This document shows, in pieces, positions 17,589-24,307 of a DNA stretch of 43,303 nucleotides. The notes beneath the pieces are model-generated. The model ran no database searches. It was not told the origin of the DNA and saw only the letters and a list, made by a program, of their open reading frames with translations. The DNA is from Nitrospirae bacterium YQR-1 (lineage in GTDB: Bacteria > Nitrospirota > Thermodesulfovibrionia > Thermodesulfovibrionales > Magnetobacteriaceae), in the NCBI GenBank assembly GCA_039908095.1, contig JAMOBJ010000030.1, positions 1-43,303 on the forward strand. The letters are read 5' to 3'. The position numbers were made by a program, and so were the translations under genes. The stretch's first letter is position 1; every line of letters starts with the position of its first letter.

Positions 17589-18437
17589 ATGCGTGGAAAG
17601 AGAATTCTGTTTTTTTTTATAGGACTCTTTATACTGTTGGCGGCGGTGGCCTTTACTCTTGCACTGTTGACTAATGAGGTGCAGTTGGGTGAAAAGGTAG
17701 GGCTTGTTAAGGTTGAGGGGATAATCATGAGTTCTAAAGAAGCCGTTAAAGAGTTAAAAAAATACAGGGAAGACCCTTCAATAAAGGCCATAGTGGTTAG
17801 CGTAAACAGTCCGGGCGGTGCGGTGGTGCCTTCTCAGGAAATATACAGTGAAATTAAGAAAACTACCGGGAAAAAGAAGATAGTGGTGATTTCGATGGGG
17901 TCGCTTGCAGCCTCAGGGGGCTACTACATATCGGCGCCTGCAACAAAAATCATAGCCAACCAGGGTACGATTACCGGTTCCATCGGAGTGATAATGGAAA
18001 CACTAAATGTAAGCGGGCTCATGTCCAAACTGGGAGTCAACAGCGAGGTGGTAAAAAGCGGCAGATATAAGGACATAGCCTCTATGTACAGGGGAATAGG
18101 AAAAGAGGAACGGGAGATATTGCAAAACATGCTTGATGATACTCACGGCCAATTCATTGAGGCGGTGTCTGAGGGCCGCAATATGCCTGTTGAAACAGTT
18201 AGGAAATTAGCCGACGGCAGAATTTTCACGGGCAGACAAGCGCTTGCCCTTGGTCTGGTTGACAAACTTGGAACACTCCAGGACGCCATTTATGAGGCCG
18301 CCGCAATGGCCGGAATTAAAGGAGAGCCACGGGTTGTGTCAAAAAAAGAGGATTTTTCACTTACCGAGCTGCTCTCCAATAAGTTAAATTTAAACTTATC
18401 GCCCGGTATGAAGTTAAATTATTTGATGCATTTCTAA
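17589..18437 (+). CDS. sppA: Signal peptide peptidase SppA (short, single-domain form)
   Basis: This is a membrane-anchored serine protease of the S49 family that degrades released signal peptides. The 282-residue protein has an N-terminal transmembrane helix (about 6-27) and one protease domain with SVNSPGG. The catalytic serine is in SLAASGGYY (Ser109) and the general-base lysine in SGRYKD (Lys161). This is the short form, roughly half the length of E. coli SppA. The order rpsA-sppA-ihfB links it to the translation block. Confidence 0.94.
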   Translation: MRGKRILFFFIGLFILLAAVAFTLALLTNEVQLGEKVGLVKVEGIIMSSKEAVKELKKYREDPSIKAIVVSVNSPGGAVVPSQEIYSEIKKTTGKKKIVVISMGSLAASGGYYISAPATKIIANQGTITGSIGVIMETLNVSGLMSKLGVNSEVVKSGRYKDIASMYRGIGKEEREILQNMLDDTHGQFIEAVSEGRNMPVETVRKLADGRIFTGRQALALGLVDKLGTLQDAIYEAAAMAGIKGEPRVVSKKEDFSLTELLSNKLNLNLSPGMKLNYLMHF

Positions 18438-18490
18438 TTTTAAATATTTAATATTTTGAAATAACCTGAAAAATAAATATTGGGGGAAGG

Positions 18491-18775
18491 ATGACAAAGT
18501 CAGAGCTAATAAACGTGGTTACTGAGAAGGCACCTGGGTTAACCAGAGGCCAGACCGAAATAATAGTGGAAGCGTTTTTTCAAAGTATTATTGATGCTCT
18601 GGAGAGAGGGGAGAAAATAGAGATACGAGGATTTGGAAATTTCCGCTTAAAAGAACGTAAAGCCCGCATTGCAAGGAACCCCAAGACCGGTGAGGAAGTT
18701 GAAGTGCCTGCCAAGAGAATCCTCCATTTCAAAATAGGCAAGGAACTCAGGGAAATGATAAATAATAAATCCTGA
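18491..18775 (+). CDS. ihfB: Integration host factor beta-type / HU-family DNA-binding protein
   Basis: The 94-residue protein is a DNABII family member. The N-terminal helices are followed by IEIRGFGNFRLKERKAR and the DNA-intercalating arm RNPKTGEEVEVPAK. The context after rpsA, as in many proteobacteria, favours the IHF beta subunit over HU. It bends DNA as a dimer; the partner alpha subunit is not in the window. A strong ggggaagg site lies before ATG 18491. Confidence 0.9.
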   Translation: MTKSELINVVTEKAPGLTRGQTEIIVEAFFQSIIDALERGEKIEIRGFGNFRLKERKARIARNPKTGEEVEVPAKRILHFKIGKELREMINNKS

Positions 18776-18788
18776 CGGTAGTGTAAAT

Positions 18789-19247
18789 TTGGTACGAAGG
18801 GAATTTATTAAAAAACTCATAAAGGTTTTTTTTGTTTTAATCGCAGCGGTTTTTTCTGTAGTCACCGTTATTTTTTCATATCCAGCCGGTATAAGGCAAA
18901 AAAAATATACATTTTTTAGTTTAATGACAGAGGACGGACTTCCCATAAGAGGGGTGAAGAGGTTTGATTACCACTTTAAATCAGAGCGACAGGGAGTATC
19001 AGGTGAGCTGACCGGTGTGGTTTATATCGTTAACAATACAAAGAAGATATATGCGCTGTCGCCGGTTTGTACACATCTGGGGTGTCTTGTCACCTATAAC
19101 CGGCATAAAAACGAATTTTCATGTCCGTGCCACGGTGGAAGATATGACACGGAAGGAACAGTGCTTGGCGGCCCTCCCCCTGAGCCCCTTACAAGACTTC
19201 CTCTTAAGATTGAAAACGGACACGTTTTTATAGGTTTTAAAATTTAG
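18789..19247 (+). CDS. Rieske [2Fe-2S] subunit of a cytochrome bc/b6f-type complex
   Basis: The 152-residue protein has an N-terminal membrane anchor (about 12-32) and a Rieske domain with box I CTHLGC (Cys94, His96, Cys99) and box II CPCHGG (Cys112, His115), followed by GGPPPEPL. It is the high-potential iron-sulfur subunit that takes an electron from quinol and passes it to a c-type cytochrome. The start is TTG 18789, with only a weak ribosome binding site. It follows ihfB by 13 nt and precedes cytochrome b6 by 12 nt. Confidence 0.93.
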   Translation: MVRREFIKKLIKVFFVLIAAVFSVVTVIFSYPAGIRQKKYTFFSLMTEDGLPIRGVKRFDYHFKSERQGVSGELTGVVYIVNNTKKIYALSPVCTHLGCLVTYNRHKNEFSCPCHGGRYDTEGTVLGGPPPEPLTRLPLKIENGHVFIGFKI

Positions 19248-19259
19248 CAAACAGCTAAA

Positions 19260-19910
19260 ATGGGAAAAATATTTGACTGGATAGATGACGTGTTTCATGT
19301 AAAGAAACCTCACAGCAGGTTTCTTAAACGCAGGATAAACCCTGAGGGATTAAACTACTTTTATTGCCTGGGCGGGGCGGCATTTACCTCCTGCCTGCTT
19401 TTATTAACAACCGGTCTGCTCCTTTCCTTGTACTATGTGCCGTCGGAGCATGAGGCATACATAAGCATTGTAAAAATTCAGCGAGAGGTACATCTCGGAT
19501 GGTTCATCCGCTCTGTGCACAAATGGTCCGCCACCTTTCTTATTGTGTTTATTCTTAGCCACACACTCAGGGTCTTTATTTCTAAAGCATACAGTAAGCC
19601 AAAGGAGCTAAACTGGGTTGTGGGCTCATTGACACTGTTCTTTGCCTTTGCCTCAGGGTTTACCGGTTACCTTCTGCCATGGGACCAAAAGGCCTACTGG
19701 GCTACAGAGGTGGGCACTTCAATGGGTGCAACCGTACCCTTCATTGGCAAACACATTGTGTATTTGATAAGAGGAGGGGCTGACATAGACGGAAACACAT
19801 TAATCAGGTTTTACAGTATGCACGTTTTGTGGTTTCCCCTTTGCATGGCAATGCTTTTGTGGGCACACTTCCATATGATTAAACGGCAGGGGATAAAAGG
19901 TAACTTGTAA
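19260..19910 (+). CDS. Cytochrome b6-type subunit (N-terminal cytochrome b)
   Basis: The 216-residue protein has four membrane helices and the two bis-histidine heme pairs His87/His188 and His101/His203. The 15-residue step from His188 to His203 is the b6 pattern. Cys36 in FYCLGG sits where b6f cytochromes attach the extra heme c(i). It forms the quinol-oxidising core with the Rieske protein. In split b6f-type complexes a separate subunit IV gene normally follows; here the next sequence is a decayed nuclease gene on the other strand, so that partner, and a cytochrome c, must be elsewhere or lost. Confidence 0.93.
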   Translation: MGKIFDWIDDVFHVKKPHSRFLKRRINPEGLNYFYCLGGAAFTSCLLLLTTGLLLSLYYVPSEHEAYISIVKIQREVHLGWFIRSVHKWSATFLIVFILSHTLRVFISKAYSKPKELNWVVGSLTLFFAFASGFTGYLLPWDQKAYWATEVGTSMGATVPFIGKHIVYLIRGGADIDGNTLIRFYSMHVLWFPLCMAMLLWAHFHMIKRQGIKGNL

Positions 19911-19913
19911 TTT

Positions 19914-19926
19914 ACTTGACGCTTAC
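19914..19926. repeat. 13-bp direct repeat, left copy
   Basis: acttgacgcttac occurs here, 3 nt after the cytochrome b6 stop, and again in the same orientation at 22572-22584. The two copies bracket the defence-like cassette. A 13-bp match could occur by chance in 43 kb, so this is only suggestive. Confidence 0.3.
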
Positions 19927-20172
19927 TTAAGAAGCTCCTCGCCATCAACCTCAGTTGCAGGGGGTTTTAACTCCCAGCCGCAAAATCCCTGATTAGCCTG
20001 TCTGTTTAACCATATCTGAGTATCGGGAAATCTTGTTTTATCTTCCCGATATCTTTACAGATGTCTCGGATGTCACCACCTCAAAAGCGGATGTGCCATC
20101 CCTTAAAAACACATTCAGCCACGATGTTACCTGAGCCGTAAACTCTCTCTTATTAAATTTAATGTCTGTCAT
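19923..20172 (-). pseudogene. Frameshifted N-terminal remnant of a PD-(D/E)XK-type restriction/methylase gene
   Basis: From ATG 20172 the minus strand reads MTDIKFNKREFTAQVTSWLN and continues to TSVKISGR before a stop. Shifting one frame at the GGGAA near 20043-20048 continues with EDKTRFPDTQIWLN, then GFCGWELKPPATEVD, and ends at LLK (TAA 19923-19925). PD followed by E-L-K about 18 residues later is the PD-(D/E)XK nuclease signature, and the style matches the N-terminus of large restriction-methylase fusions. No methylase domain follows. It lies 36 nt after the TOPRIM-like gene on the same strand, so it is the broken third gene of that cassette. The product assignment is from memory of family style. 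Confidence 0.6.
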
Positions 20173-20208
20173 TGATTTTGCACCATCTAAGCACAGAGCA
20201 CTTTGCCT

Positions 20209-20808
20209 TTACCTCGGAAACCACTGTTGCAATGTGCCGGTGAATTCTTTAAATGCAGAATCCTCACACCTTTTAAAACTAACTCTTTCCGCCAATTTTC
20301 TATATATAGATGACGAGCGTGGTATTTTCTTAACTCTTAACGCCTCTTCAAATGCTTCTTTCGGTTTTGCAGGTTTAGTTGAATCCGTTGTAAGATATTT
20401 TTGGGCTAACCAGTCTCTCAGCTCCTTATGGTCCCAGTTTATACATTGGGCAACTTCAGGAGAATCGCTCCATATCCATATCTCAAGTTCCGGATCCAAC
20501 ACTATTACCTTTGACCGGTTTTCCCATCCGTTACTATTGAGGTTAGTTTGCACAACATATGCAATTTCGGATGCTGTATCATCACAGCCGCAACCTTCCC
20601 TGTCAAACACAACTAAAGCATAATTATATTGGCCTATATATATCTTCAGAAATTCATGAGCTCCTTTGTAAACACCAGGATCTCTTAGCTTATGTCCCTG
20701 AACGTAAAACGTAATATCCCTTATTTTTAACGAATCTTTCCGTTCTAATATTCCGTTAAATGTGTATTCCATATTTTTGTCAGCCACAAGAATAAAAAGG
20801 TCTTTCAT
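20209..20808 (-). CDS. DUF4276/TOPRIM-like partner protein of an AAA ATPase (putative defence)
   Basis: This is a 199-residue protein starting MKDLFILVADKN. The ATG overlaps the ATPase stop codon in TAATG, which fixes the start at 20808; a longer frame to 20862 would overlap the ATPase further. It shows ALVVFDREGCG and VIVLDPELEIWIW, an arrangement of acidic residues seen in DUF4276/RloB-like proteins that pair with AAA_21/OLD-like ATPases. Such pairs occur in phage-defence loci (AbiL-like; I also recall similar pairs named MAD3/MAD4). The biochemical activity is not known; a nuclease-like TOPRIM role is inference. Confidence 0.65.
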   Translation of the reverse strand: MKDLFILVADKNMEYTFNGILERKDSLKIRDITFYVQGHKLRDPGVYKGAHEFLKIYIGQYNYALVVFDREGCGCDDTASEIAYVVQTNLNSNGWENRSKVIVLDPELEIWIWSDSPEVAQCINWDHKELRDWLAQKYLTTDSTKPAKPKEAFEEALRVKKIPRSSSIYRKLAERVSFKRCEDSAFKEFTGTLQQWFPR

Positions 20809-22091
20809 TATCCCAACACGCCGGAGGCAAAAAGTATGGAAAGAGGCGTCTCTCCTTTCCATTGTGTAAGATTAGGGTGGTTTTTACCTGATACGATGTC
20901 CACTACACCATCCTCTGTTTTGACAAAACACAGGATGTCTTTTATCCCTGCCACATTAACAATTTCAGGTGAGTGTGTGGCTACAAGCACCTGAGCATTA
21001 TAGACTGAGGACAGGGATTGAAATATTGTTTCTATCGCCCCTGGATGAATTCCGTTTTCCGGCTCCTCAATCAAGAGTGTTCCCTCAATATCCGGTAAAT
21101 ACGCTAAAATTGTTAATGCAAGCAGTCTGAGAGTACCGTCGGAAACCATCCATGACGGTACCTCCAGATTATCTTTATATACAACGACAAGATAACGGTG
21201 CTGAAGATCTTCTCTGATTAGAGTTTTTACAGTTTTAAGTTCAGGGAGCGCAGTTTTGACGTGTTCTATCCAGTTATAAAATCTTTGGGGATATTCCGTT
21301 TTGAGACGTTCTATGACCCATGGCAAATTTGAGCCTTCCGTGCTAAACTGCCTTGGCATTCCCGGCGGGCTCGAGTTTCTCATTTTCTCACTGTTAAGTA
21401 TCAGGGTTTGGATGCCGTCCATCAGCATTTTCTTAAACCAGATAGCCACTGGAAATTTAGTTTCATCCTCAGGTAAATTACCCAAAGCGGATTTTTGAGG
21501 CCCCAGTTTAAATGAATACGAAATAGTTGCACTCCCACCACTTATAAAACCTTCAAACAATTTGCCTACAGTAAAAGTAACTTTTTTCTCAGGGTAGAAT
21601 TCATCCTTACCATTTTTAATTTTGTTTATCATTTTTATCCATGATAATTCCGGTCTGTTAACTATTGTCTGTTTTGGATGTATTGAGGAAGTATCATAGC
21701 GTTCTGAATTCTTGTTTAAACATTCTGAGTATTTTGGTATAAACCACAAAGTTTCGCTTAAAATACCTAATTCACCGGTCTCTTCAATCTTTCCTATTGT
21801 TATTTCGTACCTGCATTTACCTTCGTTTTCATACTTATCGGGAATTTTCATTTCGACGGCAAGTTCAAAAGAATCACCTTCTCTAAGCCAAAAAAGATCA
21901 TTATAATTTGGAGTTCTTTTTCTTACGGCAGATTCAGGCCCGTTTTTGACAACATCGCCAAGAAAAGAAATGACGTCAAGTAAGGTAGATTTTCCACTAG
22001 CGTTGGGACCAACCAAAATATGGAAGTTGCCAATATCTTTTTTGATATACTTTAAACATCTGTAACGTAATGCCTCGACTAAACAAATCAT
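20808..22091 (-). CDS. AAA family ATPase (AAA_21/AAA_15, SMC/OLD-like), putative defence ATPase
   Basis: The 427-residue protein has Walker A GPNASGKS (28-35) right after an N-terminal strand. A long inserted region follows, then the ABC-type signature region MVSDGTLRLLAL, Walker B GTLLIEEPENGIHP, and the switch histidine in ATHSPEIV. This is the layout of overcoming-lysogenization-type ATPases without the nuclease part, which is supplied here by the coupled downstream gene. The ATG at 22091 has no strong ribosome binding site. A TATAAT (complement of 22158-22163) and a TTGACA (complement of 22143-22148) lie upstream. The ATPase domain is firm; a defence role is inferred from the company it keeps. 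Confidence 0.85.
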   Translation of the reverse strand: MICLVEALRYRCLKYIKKDIGNFHILVGPNASGKSTLLDVISFLGDVVKNGPESAVRKRTPNYNDLFWLREGDSFELAVEMKIPDKYENEGKCRYEITIGKIEETGELGILSETLWFIPKYSECLNKNSERYDTSSIHPKQTIVNRPELSWIKMINKIKNGKDEFYPEKKVTFTVGKLFEGFISGGSATISYSFKLGPQKSALGNLPEDETKFPVAIWFKKMLMDGIQTLILNSEKMRNSSPPGMPRQFSTEGSNLPWVIERLKTEYPQRFYNWIEHVKTALPELKTVKTLIREDLQHRYLVVVYKDNLEVPSWMVSDGTLRLLALTILAYLPDIEGTLLIEEPENGIHPGAIETIFQSLSSVYNAQVLVATHSPEIVNVAGIKDILCFVKTEDGVVDIVSGKNHPNLTQWKGETPLSILFASGVLG

Positions 22092-22258
22092 CCGTGCATC
22101 CCGGTTTTTAGAATTTTATGTGTTAATATATTTCTCATTTTATGTCAATTCACTACTATTATAGCATAAAAACAAACTGTGCTTTCCCCAAATTAAGAAA
22201 TCTTGCAGGGCAAACGCATTAGCAAAATTTTTTTTACACTTTTAACAAAATTTTTTGC

Positions 22259-22287
22259 TTGACACTTCCGTTTTTAATTTGTATAGT
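22259..22287 (+). promoter_or_regulatory. Near-consensus sigma70 promoter without a recognised downstream gene
   Basis: TTGACA (22259-22264), a 17-nt spacer and TATAGT (22282-22287) form a near-perfect promoter on the plus strand. The next 290 nt contain only mini-ORFs of 12-17 codons, two of them behind good ribosome binding sites, before the convergent RodZ-like gene ends at 22587. Confidence 0.8.
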
Positions 22288-22586
22288 GTAGGCGTAAGTA
22301 TTCAATTAATTTTTTCAGGGATGGAGGAGCTTGGTTATGAAATATCTGATGCGTAATCAAATTGGTGTGGTTTTTGCTTCTCTCTCTTAACTCTCCTTTA
22401 ATAGTAATAATCTTACCATTCAAATTTAAAGACGTATCCCTGCGTTTAACTACCCTTGCTTATTGTTCCAACGGAAGGCTTTGTTTGTAAATAAAATAGC
22501 GTGGCAGCATGTCTGCCGATAGTTTTAGGAGGTGCTTTATGGAGGTTATTTTTAAATCACGGGTGGGGGTAACTTGACGCTTACAT
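22288..22586 (+). other. Putative untranslated transcript or leader of a lost gene
   Basis: Downstream of the promoter, ggaggag precedes a 17-codon frame (ATG at about 22337, MKYLMRNQIGVVFASLS). Further on, aggaggtg precedes a 12-codon frame MEVIFKSRVGVT (ATG 22540) that ends inside the right copy of the 13-bp repeat. A small hairpin ggcag-catgt-ctgcc lies near 22504-22518. I recognise no known riboswitch or RNA family. Confidence 0.35.
22572..22584. repeat. 13-bp direct repeat, right copy
   Basis: This is a second copy of acttgacgcttac, in the same orientation as 19914-19926. It lies three nt before the end of the RodZ-like gene and truncates the 12-codon frame that begins at 22540. Confidence 0.3.
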
Positions 22587-23000
22587 TTACTTGATTAATT
22601 TGCCGTTGAGTATTATCGGCACTAAAATTATAGATATAACAATTAGTATTGTAATGGCTATATAAATATATTTTTTGCTTCCTCCGGACTTGCTCTTAAC
22701 ATCATCCAGCTGAAACCTCAGCGGTTTTACACACGCAGGTATATGCTCCTTTTGACTGTGCTTTCCGTTTCCGCCGTTATTGCTATAAATCTTAACAGCT
22801 TCTGCAGGGTCTAATTCAAGTGATTTAACATATGAGCTTATAAAACCCTTAATATATAGCTCTGAGGGAAGGGAACTATAATCCTCATGCTCAAGCGCCA
22901 TCAGGTAACTTATCTTAATATTAGTCCTTACCGATATTTCCTCCAAAGAAATACCGCTTTCATCCCGCATTTTCTTAAGATAATCACCTATCATCTTCAT
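22587..23000 (-). CDS. RodZ-like HTH membrane protein (short, no periplasmic domain)
   Basis: The 137-residue protein starts with a Cro/C1-type helix-turn-helix of the HTH_25 family: GDYLKKMRDESGISLEEIS, then NIKISYLMALEHEDYSSLPS and YIKGFISSYVKSLELDP. A basic linker and one C-terminal transmembrane helix (about 110-132) follow. In RodZ the HTH binds MreB and the periplasmic domain supports cell shape; here the chain stops about 5 residues after the membrane helix. It may be a truncated RodZ or a distinct small membrane HTH protein. A TTGACA with a 17-nt spacer to a poor -10 (complement of 23019-23047) precedes it. Confidence 0.8.
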   Translation of the reverse strand: MKMIGDYLKKMRDESGISLEEISVRTNIKISYLMALEHEDYSSLPSELYIKGFISSYVKSLELDPAEAVKIYSNNGGNGKHSQKEHIPACVKPLRFQLDDVKSKSGGSKKYIYIAITILIVISIILVPIILNGKLIK

Positions 23001-23018
23001 TAATTCTTATACATATAT

Positions 23019-23047
23019 ACGCTAAAACAAATAAAAAAAATTGTCAA
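23019..23047 (-). promoter_or_regulatory. Candidate promoter of the RodZ-like gene
   Basis: On the minus strand TTGACA (complement of 23042-23047) is followed after 17 nt by TAGCGT (complement of 23019-23024), which matches the -10 consensus at only half of its positions. Confidence 0.4.
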
Positions 23048-23390
23048 GAGAAAAATAAAAAAATTCTATATATCGCCGGCAATTGTTTCTGAAAAAAGGA
23101 TTACAATCTTCATATCACCTTGCATTCTTTCAGGAAGAAACTATCGATAAAAGTTCGGGGATATTCCCCCTCCCGCAAGGGGAGAAAAGAAGGGCATATT
23201 ACCATGCTTGCCGTGATATAGATTATCCTTCAAAAACAGACACTTACGATGAGTTGCATAGCAGTAGATACCGCCTGTTTACCCGGTACTTGCAAAACCA
23301 TTTGAATATATTGTAAAGTAAGCAAGGTTGATGTTTGCATTTGTGAGCACTTAATAGCTGTAAGCGTTAAGAGTGTTCAAACAAGTATAT

Positions 23391-23534
23391 TATACCGAGT
23401 TGCAGTCAGAAGTAAACGCAGGCGGCTGGGAGAAAGCGACACCTCCCCTCATAGGGGATTCCCCTTTAGGGGAGACGCCCCGGAGCTTTTGACGAAGCCA
23501 ACAAAGTTAGGCGATTGAATGTAACTCGGTATTA
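23391..23534. mobile_element. MITE-like repeat with terminal inverted repeats, copy 1
   Basis: The left end (23391) tataccgagttgcagtca and the right end, read in reverse complement from 23534, taataccgagttacattca are near-identical inverted repeats. The interior contains the hairpin-forming aggggattcccctttagggg and cggagcttttgacgaagcc. The roughly 75-nt right half matches the copy at 43060-43170 in reverse orientation. There is no open reading frame, so it would be a non-autonomous element. The flanking stretch 23048-23390 has no credible gene; it contains another small hairpin (ctccc-gcaa-ggggag near 23173) with a similar look. Confidence 0.75.
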
Positions 23535-23591
23535 GTCTGTAGCTGCCTGGGGTTGCTAAAACCCCTCGAAAAATAGTTTAAGGAGGGATTA

Positions 23592-24119
23592 ATGGGTAAG
23601 ATGAGAAATTATGGTTTTTCGAAAGTATTAACCTTGTTGCTGGCTCTGGCATTGACTCTGAGTTTTACAGCTCTGTCGTTTGCCTTTACAAGGGGTGATA
23701 AGGTGGAGGTATCGTGGAAAGGCTCGTGGTATCCTGCAACAGTGCTTAAGACAAAAGGTGATCTGACGTACATTCACTATGACGGCTATAGCAAGTCATG
23801 GGATGAATGGGTTGGTTTGGACAGGATAAGAAGCACAGACGGGCCGTCGTCCTCAGGGCCGTCGTCGGGGCTTTATTCAGCCGGCGACCCGGTTGACGTT
23901 AAATGGAAAGGCTCATGGTATCCAGCTCATGTTCTAAGGGCAAGCGGAAACCAAACATATATTCACTATGATGGATACGACAGCTCATGGGATGAGTGGG
24001 TTGGGCCGGAAAGAATCAGGCCTGCCGGACGTGCTGCGCCGGTTGTTGTACCGCCACCACCTACCACCACCACGGTTGCACCATCTGTAAACATCAATAT
24101 TCCAAATCCATTTAAATAA
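23592..24119 (+). CDS. Secreted protein with two tandem tudor-knot (chromo-like) repeats
   Basis: The 175-residue protein has a signal peptide (hydrophobic core 11-30, likely cut after SFAF/AFT). Two repeats of about 47 residues (34-80 and 97-143) share WKGSWYPA, a TYIHYDGY core, SWDEWVG and RIR at the end. A Ser/Gly/Pro linker and a Pro/Thr-rich tail follow. The repeat resembles the tudor-knot/agenet SH3-like fold known from chromatin proteins and some bacterial exported proteins; its ligand here is unknown. ATG 23592 has a good aaggaggg site. A MITE-like element lies 58 nt upstream and a strong terminator follows, so it is a single-gene unit. Confidence 0.85.
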   Translation: MGKMRNYGFSKVLTLLLALALTLSFTALSFAFTRGDKVEVSWKGSWYPATVLKTKGDLTYIHYDGYSKSWDEWVGLDRIRSTDGPSSSGPSSGLYSAGDPVDVKWKGSWYPAHVLRASGNQTYIHYDGYDSSWDEWVGPERIRPAGRAAPVVVPPPPTTTTVAPSVNINIPNPFK

Positions 24120-24140
24120 GAAAAAAAACTCTTTATCACA

Positions 24141-24170
24141 AAAAGGGGCCTTCCACAGGCCCCTTTTCAT
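24141..24170 (+). terminator. Rho-independent terminator after the tudor-knot gene
   Basis: aaaaggggcc (24141-24150) pairs perfectly with ggcccctttt (24158-24167) around a 7-nt loop, followed by cattt. It separates the tudor-knot gene from the chemosensory operon. Confidence 0.9.
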
Positions 24171-24307
24171 TTCTCTTCTTTATAATTTTTTCACCTTTAA
24201 TGTATTATATCGTAGCGCTTTAAAAAGTGCTTATTATGTAAAATACCTGATAAGGAGGGTCCGTTAAACTCTGGATATGGCGTTAAGATTTCTTAAAAAC
24301 AATTCGG

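Noticed and set aside
20162..20623. 153-codon plus-strand frame opposite the DUF4276-like gene
   Set aside because: It is a shadow of the minus-strand gene, which has recognisable motifs and a TAATG-coupled start.
22200..22258. Inverted repeat of gcaaaa and tttttt tracts upstream of the promoter at 22259
   Set aside because: A/T homopolymer runs make the pairing low complexity; not convincing as an operator or terminator.
23083..23316. 77-codon frame on the plus strand (MFLKKGLQSS...)
   Set aside because: It reads through a palindromic stretch giving FPLPQGEKRR, a typical translation of intergenic repeats; no ribosome binding site and no family resemblance.
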